Source of the DNA: Pantoea septica
Lineage (GTDB): Bacteria > Pseudomonadota > Gammaproteobacteria > Enterobacterales > Enterobacteriaceae
Length of the DNA: 64,000 nt
Direction of reading: 5' to 3'
NCBI RefSeq assembly: GCF_002095575.1
Contig: NZ_MLJJ01000018.1
Location: forward strand, 1 to 64,000
The notes below the pieces were generated by a model. It was not told the DNA's origin, did not search any database, and worked only from the letters and a program-made list of their open reading frames with translations. The translations under genes and the position numbers were made by a program. Positions 9,816 through 20,892 of the stretch are shown piece by piece (positions within the stretch are counted from its first letter, which is position 1; each line of letters starts with the position of its first letter).

Positions 9816-10492
9816 TGTACGAGTTTGACTGGAGTTCCATTCCTCCCAGCCTGCCCTACCTGCTCAACGGTATGGTGATTACGCTAAAGATTACCGTGAC
9901 CGCGGTGGTGTTCGGCATTATCTGGGGCACGCTGCTGGCGGTGATGCGGCTGTCGAGCTTTAAGCCCATCAGCTGGTTCGCCAAAATTTATGTCAACCTG
10001 TTCCGCTCGGTGCCGCTGGTCATGGTGCTGCTGTGGTTCTATCTGGTGGTGCCGAGTTTCCTGCAGCAGGTGCTGGGCCTGTCGCCCAAAACCGATATCC
10101 GACTGATTTCAGCCATGGTCGCTTTTTCGCTGTTCGAAGCGGCGTACTACTCAGAAATTATTCGTGCCGGCATCATCAGCATCTCACGTGGACAGGGCAA
10201 CGCCGCGCTGGCGCTGGGCATGACGCACTGGCAGTCGATGCAGCTGATTATATTGCCGCAGGCGTTCCGCGCCATGGTGCCGCTGCTGCTGACGCAGGGT
10301 ATCGTGCTGTTCCAGGATACCTCGCTGGTCTATGTCTTGAGCCTGGCGGACTTCTTCCGTACCGCGTCCACCATTGGCGAGCGTGACGGCACCCAGGTGG
10401 AAATGGTTCTCTTCGCCGGTCTGGTCTACTTCGTTATCAGCCTGAGCGCTTCGCTGTTGGTCAGCTATCTAAAAAGAAAAAGGACGGTTTAA
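9815..10492 (+). CDS. gltK: GltK, glutamate/aspartate ABC permease
   Basis: 225 residues. The partner permease of GltJ, of the same HisMQ family, with the EAA motif visible as [20 protein letters not shown] (about residues 107-126). An AGGA site lies just before the ATG that overlaps the gltJ stop. The stop abuts the gltL start directly. Expected to sit in the inner membrane as the GltJK heterodimer. Confidence 0.95.
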   Translation: MYEFDWSSIPPSLPYLLNGMVITLKITVTAVVFGIIWGTLLAVMRLSSFKPISWFAKIYVNLFRSVPLVMVLLWFYLVVPSFLQQVLGLSPKTDIRLISAMVAFSLFEAAYYSEIIRAGIISISRGQGNAALALGMTHWQSMQLIILPQAFRAMVPLLLTQGIVLFQDTSLVYVLSLADFFRTASTIGERDGTQVEMVLFAGLVYFVISLSASLLVSYLKRKRTV

Positions 10493-11218
10493 ATGATTAA
10501 CCTGAAAAACGTTTCTAAGTGGTATGGTCACTTTCAGGTGCTGACCGACTGCACGACCGAAGTCCAGAAAGGGGAAGTCGTGGTCGTGTGCGGGCCGTCG
10601 GGCTCGGGCAAATCAACCCTGATCAAAACCGTTAACGGCCTGGAGCCGATTCAGCAGGGCAATATTCTGGTGAACGGCACCGAAGTGAACAACAAGAAAA
10701 CCAATCTGGCGCAGCTGCGCAGCAAGGTCGGCATGGTGTTTCAGCACTTCGAGCTGTTTCCCCACCTCAGCATCATCGATAACCTGGTGCTGGCGCAGGT
10801 GAAAGTGCTGAAGCGCGACAAGGCCGCTGCGCGGGATAAAGGCCTGAAGCTGCTGGATCGCGTCGGGCTGACCGCTCATGCGCAGAAGTTTCCCGGCCAG
10901 CTGTCGGGCGGCCAGCAGCAGCGCGTGGCGATTGCGCGCGCGCTCTGCATGGATCCTATCGCCATGCTGTTCGACGAGCCGACCTCGGCGCTCGATCCGG
11001 AAATGATCAACGAAGTGCTCGACGTGATGGTGGAGCTGGCGCAGGAAGGCATGACGATGATGGTGGTGACGCACGAAATGGGCTTCGCCCGCAAAGTGGC
11101 CAACCGCGTCATTTTTATGGATGAAGGCAAGATCATTGAAGATACGCGTAAAGACGACTTCTTTAATAATCCGCAGTCGGATCGCGCGAAGGATTTCCTG
11201 GCGAAGATCCTGCACTAA
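10493..11218 (+). CDS. gltL: GltL, glutamate/aspartate ABC ATPase
   Basis: 241 residues. The cytoplasmic ATPase of the GltIJKL importer: Walker [10 protein letters not shown] near residue 33, Q loop [10 protein letters not shown], signature [15 protein letters not shown] near residue 135, Walker [15 protein letters not shown], and the switch histidine in VTHEMGFAR. The length equals the E. coli protein. It ends the operon; two hairpins follow. In E. coli rihA comes next, but here the convergent ybeL follows instead. Confidence 0.96.
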   Translation: MINLKNVSKWYGHFQVLTDCTTEVQKGEVVVVCGPSGSGKSTLIKTVNGLEPIQQGNILVNGTEVNNKKTNLAQLRSKVGMVFQHFELFPHLSIIDNLVLAQVKVLKRDKAAARDKGLKLLDRVGLTAHAQKFPGQLSGGQQQRVAIARALCMDPIAMLFDEPTSALDPEMINEVLDVMVELAQEGMTMMVVTHEMGFARKVANRVIFMDEGKIIEDTRKDDFFNNPQSDRAKDFLAKILH

Positions 11219-11228
11219 GGAATAGCCT

Positions 11229-11254
11229 GGTGCTGGCGCCTGCGCGCCAGCACC
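11229..11254 (+). repeat. Perfect 11-bp stem-loop after gltL
   Basis: GGTGCTGGCGC and GCGCCAGCACC around a 4-nt loop, 10 nt past the gltL stop. No T tract follows, so it is more likely an mRNA 3'-stabilising hairpin than a terminator. Confidence 0.6.
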
Positions 11255-11269
11255 GCCTGGCTGCCATCC

Positions 11270-11301
11270 GGCCTGCGACAGCCTTGTCGCGGGCCGTTTT
11301 A
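11270..11301 (+). terminator. Terminator between convergent gltL and ybeL
   Basis: An 11-bp stem (one G-T pair) at 11270-11280 and 11285-11295 with loop GCCT, then GTTTTAC. It most likely ends the gltIJKL transcript. Confidence 0.7.
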
Positions 11302-11342
11302 CTCTTCGGACAGTCTCATCCGCGTAAGCGCAGTCCCCCTGC

Positions 11343-11831
11343 TTACGGCTCAAACGGCTGGCGCTGGAACTGATCGTGTCCGCACTCCGGGCAGCGCGTT
11401 AAGGTCTCGGGGGTATAAATCGCGCGCGTAAAGTGACACTTCTCGCACACCAGATTGCCCAGCCCCACCACCTCGCCGCTCTGATACACGCCGTGATGAT
11501 GGAGATCCTGAAACACCTCGCGCCACTCCAGCTGGCTCTTGTCGGTGATATCCGCCAGCTCTTTCCACAGGCTCTCGCGCATAATGCGCATAAACAGCGA
11601 ATCATTCGCCTTCTCTGGCTGATGGATCTCCTGATAGCTGCGGGCAAACTCCTCTAAATCGCGTCGAACCGCCGCCAGCGCCCGATCGATCTCGCCCGGC
11701 GTCGCGGACTCGCTGGCCATGAGCTGCTGACGTCGCGACGTCACCAGCGCGTCAATGTCCCGATCGCCCTGGCGCAGTCGCTCCGTCAGCGCGGCCAGGG
11801 ATTCACGGTAAATTTGCGCCACTTTGTTCAT
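11343..11831 (-). CDS. ybeL: YbeL, zinc-ribbon-containing protein
   Basis: 162 residues. A DUF1451-type cytoplasmic protein: a charged helical N-terminal part (about 1-110, likely coiled coil) followed by a C-terminal zinc ribbon with CEKC and CPEC pairs. Close likeness to E. coli YbeL in the block LEWREVFQDL...HHGVY and in the terminal QFQRQPFEP. Function unknown. The ATG at 11831 has AAAGGAG 5-10 nt upstream; the open frame continues upstream but that part is not conserved. Convergent with gltL, divergent from leuS. Confidence 0.93.
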   Translation of the reverse strand: MNKVAQIYRESLAALTERLRQGDRDIDALVTSRRQQLMASESATPGEIDRALAAVRRDLEEFARSYQEIHQPEKANDSLFMRIMRESLWKELADITDKSQLEWREVFQDLHHHGVYQSGEVVGLGNLVCEKCHFTRAIYTPETLTRCPECGHDQFQRQPFEP

Positions 11832-12055
11832 TTTATTCTCCTTTCTGCGCGGGTAAGCGAGCTTTAAGTTTAGCCGCTTTGCGCCGTTTGCCGCGTTGTT
11901 TAGCAAAGCGAATCGGAATATGAGAGCAGGATGCGACCTTCCGTGAGAAATCGCCGCATCAGGGCGGTGAAGTGTTGTTGACCGGCAGCCATATGGGTAT
12001 GCTATGCGGATCTTAAAGTAAGCTAAGCGTTATTCATTAAGGACCACAGGCTGCC

Positions 12056-14638
12056 ATGCAAGAGCAATACCGCCCGGAAGAGATAGAATCCCGCGTCCAG
12101 CAACACTGGGACGAAAACCAAACGTTCAAAGTGACCGAAGATGAGAGCAAAGAGAAATATTACTGCCTCTCCATGCTGCCCTATCCTTCCGGCCGCCTAC
12201 ATATGGGCCACGTGCGTAACTACACCATTGGCGACGTGATCGCCCGTTACCAGCGTATGCTCGGCAAAAACGTACTGCAGCCGATCGGCTGGGACGCGTT
12301 CGGCCTGCCGGCGGAAGGCGCGGCGGTAAAAAACAACACCGCGCCCGCGCCATGGACCTACGACAACATCGAATATATGAAGAACCAGCTGAAACTGCTG
12401 GGCTTCGGCTATGACTGGAGCCGCGAGCTGGCCACCTGCAAGCCCGAATACTACCGCTGGGAACAGTGGTTCTTCACCAAACTGTATGAAAAAGGCCTGG
12501 TTTATAAAAAAACCTCGGCGGTGAACTGGTGCCCGAACGATCAGACGGTCCTGGCGAACGAACAGGTTATCGACGGCTGCTGCTGGCGCTGCGACACCAA
12601 AGTCGAGCGCAAAGAGATCCCGCAGTGGTTCGTTAAAATCACCGACTATGCCGATGAGCTGCTTAACGACCTCGACACGCTGGAAGACTGGCCGGAGCAG
12701 GTCAAAACCATGCAGCGCAACTGGATCGGCCGTTCCGAAGGGGTCGAGATCACCTTCGACGTCGCCGACAGCGAAGAGAAAGTGACCGTTTACACCACGC
12801 GTCCGGACACTTTCCTTGGCGCTACCTATGTCGCGGTCGCCGCTGGCCATCCGCTGGCGCTGCAGGCTTCGATGGGCAACCCGGTGCTGGCTGACTTTAT
12901 CGCCGAATGCCGCAACACCAAAGTCGCCGAAGCGGAGATGGCGACGATGGAGAAAAAAGGCATGGCGACAGGCCTGTTCGCCATCCATCCGCTGACCGGC
13001 GACAAAGTGCCGGTCTGGGTCGCCAACTTCGTGCTGATGGAGTACGGCACCGGCGCCGTCATGGCGGTTCCGGCGCACGACCAGCGCGACTGGGAGTTCG
13101 CCACCAAATACGATCTGCCGATTACGCCGGTCGTGCTGAACCAGGACGGCAGCGAGCCGGACGTCAGCGCCGCCGCAATGACGGAAAAAGGCACCCTGTT
13201 CAACTCCGGCGAATTTAGCGGCCTGAGCCATGAGGCGGGCTTCAACGCTATCGCTGACGCGCTGGCTGCGAAAGGCGTCGGCGTGCGCAAGGTCAACTAC
13301 CGTCTGCGCGACTGGGGCGTCTCCCGTCAGCGCTACTGGGGCGCGCCGATTCCGATGGTGACGCTGGAAGACGGCACCGTGATGCCGACGCCGGAAGATC
13401 AGCTGCCGGTGATCCTGCCGGAAGATGTGGTGATGGACGGCATTACCAGCCCGATCAAAGCGGACCCGGAGTGGGCGAAAACCACCGTCAACGGCCAGCC
13501 GGCGCTGCGTGAAACCGACACCTTCGACACCTTTATGGAGTCATCCTGGTACTACGCGCGCTACACCTGCGCCAACTACGATGAAGGCATGCTGGATCCG
13601 GCTGCGGCCAACTACTGGCTGCCGGTCGATCAGTATGTCGGCGGAATTGAACACGCCATCATGCACCTGCTCTACTTCCGCTTCTATCACAAGCTGCTGC
13701 GCGACGCGGGCCTGGTAACCTCTAACGAGCCAGCGAAGCGTCTGCTGTGTCAGGGCATGGTGCTGGCGGACGCCTTCTACTACCACGGCGCCAACGGCGA
13801 GCGCAACTGGGTCTCTCCGGTGGACGTCACCGTCGAACGCGACGAGAAAGGCCGCATCGTGAAAGCAACCGACAGCCAGGGCCGCGAGGTGATTTACGCC
13901 GGCATGAGCAAAATGTCGAAGTCGAAAAACAACGGCATCGACCCGCAGCTGATGGTTGAGCGCTACGGCGCCGACACGGTTCGCCTGTTTATGATGTTCG
14001 CTTCGCCGGCGGAAATGACGCTGGAGTGGCAGGAGTCAGGCGTCGAAGGCGCGAACCGCTTCCTGAAGCGCGTGTGGAAACTGGCCTACGAGCATACGGC
14101 GAAAGGCGCGACGGCAGCGCTGGATGTCAGCAGCCTTAACGACGATCAGAAAGCGCTGCGTCGCGATCTGCACAAAACCATCGCCAAAGTTTCCGACGAC
14201 ATTGGTCGTCGTCAGACCTTCAACACCGCCATCGCGGCGATTATGGAGCTGATGAACAAGCTGGCGCGCGCGCCGCAGGAGAGCGAGCAGGATCGCGCGC
14301 TGATGCAGGAAGCGCTGCTGGCCGTCGTCCGCATGCTCTACCCGTTCACCCCGCACGCCAGCTATGTGCTGTGGCAGGAGCTGGGCGGCGAAGGCAGCGT
14401 GGACAACGCCGACTGGCCGGTAGCGGACGAGGCGGCGATGGTAGAAGAGTCGCTGCTGGTGGTTGTGCAGGTAAATGGTAAAGTGCGTGGTAAAATTACC
14501 GTGGCCGCCGACGCGACGCAGGAGCAGGTTCAGGCTCGCGCCGCCCAGGAACATCTGGTGGCAAAGTACCTTGACGGCGTTACCATCCGCAAAGTGATTT
14601 ATGTACCCGGCAAACTGCTTAACCTGGTCGTAGGTTAA
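12056..14638 (+). CDS. leuS: LeuS, leucyl-tRNA synthetase
   Basis: 860 residues, identical in length to E. coli. A class I synthetase that charges tRNA-Leu. The HIGH motif is seen as HMGH at 49-52, a zinc-binding cysteine cluster as CPND...CCWRC near 159-176, the CP1 editing domain spans about 220-415 (with [12 protein letters not shown] and the threonine-rich editing site), and KMSKS lies near 619. The ATG at 12056 follows AGGACCACAGGCTGCC. It heads leuS-lptE-holA-nadD, with lptE beginning 14 nt downstream. Confidence 0.98.
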   Translation: MQEQYRPEEIESRVQQHWDENQTFKVTEDESKEKYYCLSMLPYPSGRLHMGHVRNYTIGDVIARYQRMLGKNVLQPIGWDAFGLPAEGAAVKNNTAPAPWTYDNIEYMKNQLKLLGFGYDWSRELATCKPEYYRWEQWFFTKLYEKGLVYKKTSAVNWCPNDQTVLANEQVIDGCCWRCDTKVERKEIPQWFVKITDYADELLNDLDTLEDWPEQVKTMQRNWIGRSEGVEITFDVADSEEKVTVYTTRPDTFLGATYVAVAAGHPLALQASMGNPVLADFIAECRNTKVAEAEMATMEKKGMATGLFAIHPLTGDKVPVWVANFVLMEYGTGAVMAVPAHDQRDWEFATKYDLPITPVVLNQDGSEPDVSAAAMTEKGTLFNSGEFSGLSHEAGFNAIADALAAKGVGVRKVNYRLRDWGVSRQRYWGAPIPMVTLEDGTVMPTPEDQLPVILPEDVVMDGITSPIKADPEWAKTTVNGQPALRETDTFDTFMESSWYYARYTCANYDEGMLDPAAANYWLPVDQYVGGIEHAIMHLLYFRFYHKLLRDAGLVTSNEPAKRLLCQGMVLADAFYYHGANGERNWVSPVDVTVERDEKGRIVKATDSQGREVIYAGMSKMSKSKNNGIDPQLMVERYGADTVRLFMMFASPAEMTLEWQESGVEGANRFLKRVWKLAYEHTAKGATAALDVSSLNDDQKALRRDLHKTIAKVSDDIGRRQTFNTAIAAIMELMNKLARAPQESEQDRALMQEALLAVVRMLYPFTPHASYVLWQELGGEGSVDNADWPVADEAAMVEESLLVVVQVNGKVRGKITVAADATQEQVQARAAQEHLVAKYLDGVTIRKVIYVPGKLLNLVVG

Positions 14639-14652
14639 GTTCAGGAGGAACT

Positions 14653-15246
14653 GTGCGACATCTGATTATCAGGCTGTTTGTCCTGCTGGCGGTGATGGTT
14701 ACCGCCGGCTGTGGTTTTCATCCGCGCGGCACCACGCAGGTGCCGAGCGAGCTGAAAACGCTGATCTTGAACAGCGGCGATCCGTACGGACCGCTGGCGC
14801 GCACGGTGCGTCAGCAGCTGCGCATCAACAACGTCACCATCGTTGAAGATACGAAGCAGAACCGTACCGATATCCCGACGCTGCGCCTTGGCGGTGAAAC
14901 CCAGGGCCGCGATACCGCCTCGGTGTTTATCAGCGGTACGACGGCGGAATACTCGCTGATGATGAACGTGACGGCGCAGGTTCTGCTGCCGGGCAAAGGC
15001 ATCTATCCGATCAGCACCACGGTGTATCGTTCGTTCTTCGATAACCCGAACGCGGCGCTGGCGAAAGATGCCGAGCAGGATATGATCGTGCAGGAGATGC
15101 GTCAGCGCGCCGCAGAGCAGCTGGTGCGTAAACTGCTGACCGTGCATGCCGCGCAGATGAACCAGAAAGAGACGCTGCCGGCGTCGGCCAGCGAACCTGC
15201 GGTGCCCGCGCCTGCCTCCTCCTCTTCCGCAACCAGTACGCAATGA
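14653..15246 (+). CDS. lptE: LptE (RlpB), LPS-assembly lipoprotein
   Basis: 197 residues. An outer-membrane lipoprotein that plugs the LptD barrel and helps deliver LPS to the cell surface. The N-terminal signal with lipobox VTAGC puts the acylated Cys at residue 20. A conserved core (about 20-170) is followed by a low-complexity tail rich in Pro, Ala and Ser. The start is a GTG preceded by a strong AGGAGG (14643-14648). Its 3' end overlaps the holA start by 4 bp, so the two are coupled. Confidence 0.95.
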   Translation: MRHLIIRLFVLLAVMVTAGCGFHPRGTTQVPSELKTLILNSGDPYGPLARTVRQQLRINNVTIVEDTKQNRTDIPTLRLGGETQGRDTASVFISGTTAEYSLMMNVTAQVLLPGKGIYPISTTVYRSFFDNPNAALAKDAEQDMIVQEMRQRAAEQLVRKLLTVHAAQMNQKETLPASASEPAVPAPASSSSATSTQ

Positions 15247-16274
15247 TCAGGATCTATCCTGAGCAACTTGGCGCGCAGCTCCGCGAGGGGCTGCGCGCTT
15301 GCTATTTGCTAGCCGGAAACGAGCCGCTGCTGCTGCAGGAGAGCGCCGACGCGATTCGCGCCGCTGCCGTCGCGCAGGGGTTCGAGGAGCATTTAAGCTT
15401 TACGCTCGACGCCCAGACCGACTGGGAAAGCCTCTTTGCCAGCTGTCAGGCGCTCAGCCTGTTCGCTCAGCGTCAGACGATGACGCTGCTCTTCCCGGAA
15501 AACGGTCCCAACGCCGCGATGGCCGAACAGCTGAATAAGCTGGCGGGCCTGCTGCATGCCGATATTTTGCTGATTTGCCGCCTGGCGAAGCTGACCAAAG
15601 CCCAGGAGAACAGCGCCTGGTTTAAAGCGATCTCCGCCCACGGCGTGCTGGTGCCGTGCCAGACGCCGGAGCAGGCGCAGCTGCCGCGCTGGGTGGCGAC
15701 GCGCGCCAAAAGCATGAAGCTCTCGGTAGACGACGCGGCGATCCAGCTGCTCTGCTACTGCTATGAGGGCAATCTTCTGGCGCTGGCGCAGGCGCTGGAG
15801 CGCCTGTCGCTGCTCTGGCCCGACGGCAAGCTGACGCTGCCGCGCGTGGAAGAGGCGGTCAGCGATGCGGCGCACTTTACTCCGTTTCACTGGGTGGACG
15901 CGCTGCTGGCGGGCAAAAGCAAGCGCGCACTGCACATCCTGCATCAGCTGGAAAAAGAAGAGAGCGAGCCGGTTATTCTGCTGCGCACCCTGCAGCGCGA
16001 TTTGATGACGCTGCTGCACCTGCAGCGGCATCAGGCGCAGCAGCCGCTGCGCGCATTGATGGATCAGCAGCGCATCTGGCAGAACCGCCGCGCGCTGTTT
16101 ACCGAGGCGTTGCAGCGCGTGGACGGCGCGCGACTGCAGCGCGCAATTCGCCTGCTGACGCAGATTGAACTCACCCTGAAGCAGGATTACGGGCAGCGTA
16201 TCTGGCCGCAGCTGGAGACGCTCTCGCTGCTGCTCTGTCATCGACATTTTCCTGCGAGCTTCGCCAGTGTCTGA
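15243..16274 (+). CDS. holA: HolA, DNA polymerase III delta subunit
   Basis: 343 residues. The delta subunit of the clamp loader, the one that opens the beta ring. The beta-binding element SLFAQR is visible near residue 72, in the N-terminal AAA+-like domain; the NEPLL and ILLICRLAK segments match the family. No functional Walker A is expected. The ATG overlaps the lptE stop and the gene overlaps nadD by 8 bp, giving tight coupling through lptE-holA-nadD as in E. coli. Confidence 0.95.
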   Translation: MIRIYPEQLGAQLREGLRACYLLAGNEPLLLQESADAIRAAAVAQGFEEHLSFTLDAQTDWESLFASCQALSLFAQRQTMTLLFPENGPNAAMAEQLNKLAGLLHADILLICRLAKLTKAQENSAWFKAISAHGVLVPCQTPEQAQLPRWVATRAKSMKLSVDDAAIQLLCYCYEGNLLALAQALERLSLLWPDGKLTLPRVEEAVSDAAHFTPFHWVDALLAGKSKRALHILHQLEKEESEPVILLRTLQRDLMTLLHLQRHQAQQPLRALMDQQRIWQNRRALFTEALQRVDGARLQRAIRLLTQIELTLKQDYGQRIWPQLETLSLLLCHRHFPASFASV

Positions 16275-16911
16275 ACTTCACGCCCTGTTCGGCGGCACCT
16301 TCGATCCTGTCCACTTCGGCCATTTGCGGCCGGTAGAAGCGCTGGCGCAGCAAACCGGACTGGCGCGCGTGCTGCTGCTGCCCAACAACGTGCCGCCGCA
16401 TCGCCCGCAGCCGGAAGCGAGCGCGGCGCAGCGCGTCGACATGCTGCGCTGCGCTATTCAGGACCGGCCGCTGTTTGATATTGATACCCGCGAGCTGATG
16501 CGCGAAACGCCTTCGTGGACGGTGACGACGCTGGAGGCGCTGCGCGCCGAACGCGGGCCGGATCAGCCGCTGGGATTTATCATTGGTCAGGACTCGCTGC
16601 TCAACCTCTCGGGCTGGCACCGCTGGCAGGATTTGCTGTCGCTTTGTCATCTGCTGGTGTGCAAGCGTCCCGGCTACCCGACCGAGATGGCGTCGCCGGA
16701 GATGCAGCGCTGGCTGGAGAGCCATCTGGCCGTTGATACGGCGCAGCTGCACCAGCAGCCCGCCGGCTTTATCTGGCTGGCCGATACGCCGCTGGTGAAT
16801 ATCTCCGCCACGGAAATCCGGCAGCGCCGTCACGCCGGCCTGTCGTGCGAGCAGCTGTTGCCGCCGGCCGTTATCGACTATATCGATCGCGCAGGCCTCT
16901 ATCTGAAATAA
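16267..16911 (+). CDS. nadD: NadD, nicotinate mononucleotide adenylyltransferase
   Basis: 214 residues. It makes deamido-NAD from NaMN and ATP in NAD synthesis. The nucleotidyltransferase motif [11 protein letters not shown] lies at 9-19 and the C-terminal ISATEIR motif near 181. The start is a GTG inside the holA 3' end. After it, 119 nt lead to rsfS and contain promoter-like AT-rich sequence (TTAATTTTTTGG at about 16963). Confidence 0.95.
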   Translation: MSELHALFGGTFDPVHFGHLRPVEALAQQTGLARVLLLPNNVPPHRPQPEASAAQRVDMLRCAIQDRPLFDIDTRELMRETPSWTVTTLEALRAERGPDQPLGFIIGQDSLLNLSGWHRWQDLLSLCHLLVCKRPGYPTEMASPEMQRWLESHLAVDTAQLHQQPAGFIWLADTPLVNISATEIRQRRHAGLSCEQLLPPAVIDYIDRAGLYLK

Positions 16912-17030
16912 GCGCTCGCCGGGCATATATCGCGCGGGCAAAGGCGTGCTATACTGCGCGGCTTAATTTTTTGGCTGCCTTATCGGGGCCAGCAGCCGGC
17001 CCGCTACTATCCGTATTAAAGGGGAACCTT

Positions 17031-17348
17031 TTGCAAGGTAAAGCACTCCAAGAGTTCGTTATTGATAAGATTGATGATCTTAAAGGTCAGGATATCGTCG
17101 CGCTCGACGTTCAGGGTAAATCCAGCATCACCGACTGCATGATCATCTGTACCGGCACCTCGACGCGCCACGTCTCGTCTATCGCCGATCACGTGGTGCA
17201 GGAGTCGCGCGCCGCTGGTTTGATCCCGCTCGGCGTCGACGGCAAAAATGCCGCTGACTGGGTGGTGGTCGATCTGGGCGACGTCATTGTGCACGTTATG
17301 CAGGAAGAGAGCCGCCAGCTGTATGAGCTGGAAAAACTCTGGAGCTGA
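17031..17348 (+). CDS. rsfS: RsfS (YbeB), ribosomal silencing factor
   Basis: 105 residues. It binds protein L14 on the 50S subunit and blocks subunit joining in stationary phase or starvation. It is the Iojap family, nearly identical to E. coli across [25 protein letters not shown] and [13 protein letters not shown]. The start is TTG at 17031, giving the E. coli length; AAAGGGGAACC lies just upstream. The frame stays open further upstream, but that part overlaps nadD in another frame and is not conserved. rlmH follows after 3 nt. Confidence 0.95.
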   Translation: MQGKALQEFVIDKIDDLKGQDIVALDVQGKSSITDCMIICTGTSTRHVSSIADHVVQESRAAGLIPLGVDGKNAADWVVVDLGDVIVHVMQEESRQLYELEKLWS

Positions 17349-17351
17349 CGC

Positions 17352-17822
17352 GTGAAACTGCAGCTTGTGGCCGTGGGCACGAAGATGCCCGACTGGGTGC
17401 AAACCGGTTTCACTGAGTATCTGCGTCGTTTTCCCAAAGATATGCCGCTGGAGCTGGTGGAAGTCTCTGCCGGAAAACGCGGCAAAAACGCTGATATCAA
17501 GCGTATCCTGGAAAAAGAAGGCGAGGCGATGCTGGCCGCAACCGGCAAGGGCAACCGCATCGTTACGCTCGATATTCCCGGCCAGCCGTGGGAAACGCCC
17601 CAGCTTGCTCAGCAGCTGGAGCGCTGGAAACAGGACGGCCGCGACGTCAGCCTGTTGATTGGCGGTCCGGAAGGATTATCACCCGCCTGCAAAGCCGCCG
17701 CCGAGCAGAGCTGGTCGCTTTCCGCGTTGACGCTGCCTCATCCGCTGGTGCGCGTGCTGGTCGCTGAAAGCCTCTATCGCGCCTGGAGCATCACCGCCAA
17801 TCATCCTTATCATCGTGAATAA
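17352..17822 (+). CDS. rlmH: RlmH (YbeA), 23S rRNA pseudouridine-1915 N3-methyltransferase
   Basis: 156 residues. A SPOUT-class methyltransferase that methylates pseudouridine 1915 of 23S rRNA in the assembled 70S. The SAM-binding knot includes IGGPEGL near residue 103 and the C-terminal [18 protein letters not shown] block, ending with the YHRE tail that contacts RNA. The start is GTG at 17352, 3 nt after rsfS, so both ribosome-related genes are co-translated. mrdA follows 34 nt later. Confidence 0.96.
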   Translation: MKLQLVAVGTKMPDWVQTGFTEYLRRFPKDMPLELVEVSAGKRGKNADIKRILEKEGEAMLAATGKGNRIVTLDIPGQPWETPQLAQQLERWKQDGRDVSLLIGGPEGLSPACKAAAEQSWSLSALTLPHPLVRVLVAESLYRAWSITANHPYHRE

Positions 17823-17856
17823 CCGGTAAGGCTAACCCCGACATTTTAAGTAGCGG

Positions 17857-19761
17857 ATGAAATTACAAAGCAACGCCTTTCGCGATTACAGTGCCGAACA
17901 GAAACTCTTTGTCCGTCGGGCGTTAATTGCGTTCTTCGGAATTCTGGTGCTCTCTAGCGTGCTGGTGGTCAATCTTTACCACCTGCAAATCCTGCGCTTT
18001 GAAGATTACAGTACCCGCTCTAACGAAAACCGCATCAAGCTGGTGCCGGTGGCGCCGAGCCGCGGCATTATCTATGACCGCAACGGCACCGCCCTGGCGC
18101 TTAACCGCACCATCTATCAGGCGGAGCTGGTGCCGGAAAAAGTCGACAACCTCAAGCAAACGCTGGAAGATCTGCGCCCGGTGCTGGATATCACCGACGA
18201 GGATCTCGACGCCTTCGACAAAGAGCGCAAGCGCTCGCGTCGCTTTACCTCTATTCCCGTTAAGGTCGGCCTTAACGACGTGCAGGTGGCGCGCTTCGCC
18301 GTCAACCAGTACCGCTTTCCCGGCGTCGAGGTGAAAGGCTATCAGCGTCGCTACTACCCCTACGGCCCGACGCTGACGCACGTCGTCGGCTACGTCTCCA
18401 AAATCAACGACCGCGACGTGGCGCGCCTCGATAAAGAGGGCAAGTGGCCGAACTACGCCGCAACGCACGATATCGGCAAGCTGGGCATCGAAAGCTACTA
18501 CGAAGATGTGCTGCACGGCATTACCGGCTATGAAGAGGTCGAGGTGAATAACCGCGGCCGCGTCATCCGCCAGCTGCACGAGCAGTCTCCTCAGGCCGGG
18601 CGCGACATCTGGCTGACCATCGATCTCAAGCTGCAGCAATATATCGAAACGCTGCTGGCCGGCAGTCGCGCGGCGGTGGTGGTCAGCGATCCGCGCACCG
18701 GCGAGATTCTGGCGATGGTCTCTACGCCCAGTTACGATCCGAATCTTTTCGTCGACGGCATTTCGAGCAAAGATTACCGCGGCCTGCTCAACGATGAAAA
18801 CCGCCCGCTCTATAACCGCGCCATTCAGGCTTCCTATCCGCCCGCCTCGACCGTGAAGCCCTATGTGGCGGTCTCCGCGCTGAGCGCCGGCGTCATCAAC
18901 CGCAATACCAGCCTGTTCGACCCGGGCTGGTGGCAGCTGCCCGGCTCGGAAAAGCGCTATCGCGACTGGAAAAAATGGGGCCACGGCCGCCTCAACGTGA
19001 CCAAGTCGCTGGAGGAGTCGGCGGACACCTTCTTCTATCAGGTGGCGTATGACATGGGCATCGATCGCCTGTCGGAGTGGATGAACAAATTCGGCTATGG
19101 CCACCGCACCGGCATCGATCTGCCGCAGGAGAGCGCCGGCAACATGCCGACGCGCGACTGGAAGATGAAGCGATTTAAAAAGCCGTGGTATCAGGGCGAC
19201 ACCATTCCGGTCGGCATCGGTCAGGGTTACTGGACCGCGACGCCGCTGCAGATGAACAAGGCGCTGATGATCCTGATTAACGACGGCGTGGTAAAAGTGC
19301 CGCACCTGCTGCGCGCCACCCGCGAGGGACGCACCATGGTGCCCTGGCGTCAGCCGCCGGGCGAACCGATTGGCGATATCCACTCCGGCTACTGGGAGAT
19401 CGCCAAAGACGGCATGTACGGCGTGGCGAACCGCGCAAACGGCACGGCCCATAAAAGCTTCGCCGACGCGCCCTATAAAATCGCCGCCAAATCGGGTACC
19501 GCGCAGGTCTTCGGCCTGAAAGAAAACGAGACCTACAACGCGCATAAGATCGCCGAGCGTCTGCGCGACCATAAGCTGATGACCGCGTTTGCCCCCTATG
19601 ACAAACCGCGCGTCGCCGTCACCATGATTCTGGAAAACGGCGGCGCAGGTCCGGCGGTCGGCACGGTGATGAGACAGATCCTCGACCACATTATGCTGGG
19701 CGACAACAATACGGCTCTGCCGGACGCGACCCCTACCCCGCCCGGCTATGAAGGTGAATAA
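17857..19761 (+). CDS. mrdA: MrdA (PBP2), elongasome transpeptidase
   Basis: 634 residues. A monofunctional class B penicillin-binding protein that cross-links septum-independent side-wall peptidoglycan with RodA. One N-terminal membrane span (about 20-45), a pedestal region, then the transpeptidase domain with the acyl-serine Ser331 in ASTVK, the second motif SAD near 388 and KSGTAQV near 546. The ATG at 17857 has a modest upstream AAGTAG. mrdB starts 2 nt after its stop, so the pair is coupled. Confidence 0.97.
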   Translation: MKLQSNAFRDYSAEQKLFVRRALIAFFGILVLSSVLVVNLYHLQILRFEDYSTRSNENRIKLVPVAPSRGIIYDRNGTALALNRTIYQAELVPEKVDNLKQTLEDLRPVLDITDEDLDAFDKERKRSRRFTSIPVKVGLNDVQVARFAVNQYRFPGVEVKGYQRRYYPYGPTLTHVVGYVSKINDRDVARLDKEGKWPNYAATHDIGKLGIESYYEDVLHGITGYEEVEVNNRGRVIRQLHEQSPQAGRDIWLTIDLKLQQYIETLLAGSRAAVVVSDPRTGEILAMVSTPSYDPNLFVDGISSKDYRGLLNDENRPLYNRAIQASYPPASTVKPYVAVSALSAGVINRNTSLFDPGWWQLPGSEKRYRDWKKWGHGRLNVTKSLEESADTFFYQVAYDMGIDRLSEWMNKFGYGHRTGIDLPQESAGNMPTRDWKMKRFKKPWYQGDTIPVGIGQGYWTATPLQMNKALMILINDGVVKVPHLLRATREGRTMVPWRQPPGEPIGDIHSGYWEIAKDGMYGVANRANGTAHKSFADAPYKIAAKSGTAQVFGLKENETYNAHKIAERLRDHKLMTAFAPYDKPRVAVTMILENGGAGPAVGTVMRQILDHIMLGDNNTALPDATPTPPGYEGE

Positions 19762-19763
19762 CG

Positions 19764-20882
19764 ATGTCGATGAACGATAGTCCGCAGAAGAGATCGATCT
19801 GGACGCGTATCCACATCGATCCGCTGTTTATGCTGGTGATTCTGGCGCTGCTCGCCTATAGCGCCATCGTGATCTGGAGCGCCAGCGGACAGGATCCGGG
19901 CATGATGGAGCGCAAAATCGGCCAGATTGCGATGGGCCTGGTGATAATGCTGGTGCTGGCGCAGGTGCCGCCGCGCGTCTATGAGGGCTGGGCGCCCTAT
20001 CTCTATATTATCTGCGTAATATTGCTGGTCGCGGTGGACGCCTTCGGCCATATCAGTAAAGGCGCGCAGCGCTGGCTCGACCTCGGCGTAGTGCGCTTCC
20101 AGCCCTCGGAGATCGCTAAAATCGCCGTGCCGCTGATGGTGGCGCGCTTTATCAACCGCGACGTCTGCCCGCCGACCTTAAAGAATACCGGCATCGCGCT
20201 GATCCTGATCTTTATGCCGACGCTGCTGGTCGCGGCGCAGCCCGACCTCGGCACCTCTATCCTGATTGCCGCCTCCGGGCTCTTCGTGCTGTTTCTTTCC
20301 GGCATGAGCTGGAAGCTGATCGGCGTGGCGGTGCTGCTGGTCGCGGCCTTTATTCCGGTGCTCTGGTTCTTCCTGATGCACGACTACCAGCGCGACCGCG
20401 TAATGATGCTGCTCGATCCGGAAAGCGATCCGCTCGGCGCGGGCTACCATATTATTCAGTCTAAAATCGCTATCGGCTCCGGCGGATTGCGCGGCAAGGG
20501 CTGGCTGCACGGCACCCAGTCGCAGCTGGAGTTTTTGCCGGAGCGCCACACCGACTTTATCTTCGCCGTGCTTGCGGAAGAGCTCGGTCTGGTGGGCGTG
20601 CTGATCCTGCTGGTGCTCTATCTGCTGCTGATCCTGCGCGGGCTGGTGATCGCCGCGCGCGCCCAGACCACCTTCGGCCGCGTAATGGCGGGCGGATTAA
20701 TGCTGATTTTGTTCGTTTATGTTTTCGTTAATATTGGCATGGTAAGTGGTATCTTACCGGTGGTGGGCGTCCCTCTGCCGCTGGTCAGCTATGGCGGCTC
20801 GGCGCTTATTGTCCTTATGGCGGGATTCGGCATCGTCATGTCGATCCATACTCACAGAAAAATGTTATCTAAAAGCGTTTAA
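19764..20882 (+). CDS. mrdB: MrdB (RodA), SEDS peptidoglycan glycosyltransferase
   Basis: 372 residues. The SEDS-family polymerase of the rod complex, with about ten membrane spans. The large loop carrying the essential Asp is seen in [21 protein letters not shown] and [18 protein letters not shown]. It acts with PBP2 (mrdA). The ATG at 19764 is 2 nt after the mrdA stop; its own Shine-Dalgarno is the GAAGGTGAA within the mrdA end. rlpA follows 10 nt later. Confidence 0.97.
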   Translation: MSMNDSPQKRSIWTRIHIDPLFMLVILALLAYSAIVIWSASGQDPGMMERKIGQIAMGLVIMLVLAQVPPRVYEGWAPYLYIICVILLVAVDAFGHISKGAQRWLDLGVVRFQPSEIAKIAVPLMVARFINRDVCPPTLKNTGIALILIFMPTLLVAAQPDLGTSILIAASGLFVLFLSGMSWKLIGVAVLLVAAFIPVLWFFLMHDYQRDRVMMLLDPESDPLGAGYHIIQSKIAIGSGGLRGKGWLHGTQSQLEFLPERHTDFIFAVLAEELGLVGVLILLVLYLLLILRGLVIAARAQTTFGRVMAGGLMLILFVYVFVNIGMVSGILPVVGVPLPLVSYGGSALIVLMAGFGIVMSIHTHRKMLSKSV

Positions 20883-20892
20883 GAGGCTGCAC

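Noticed and set aside
17923-19689. 588-codon minus-strand frame opposite mrdA
   Set aside because: Fully antisense to an essential, well-conserved gene. Length alone is explained by GC bias.
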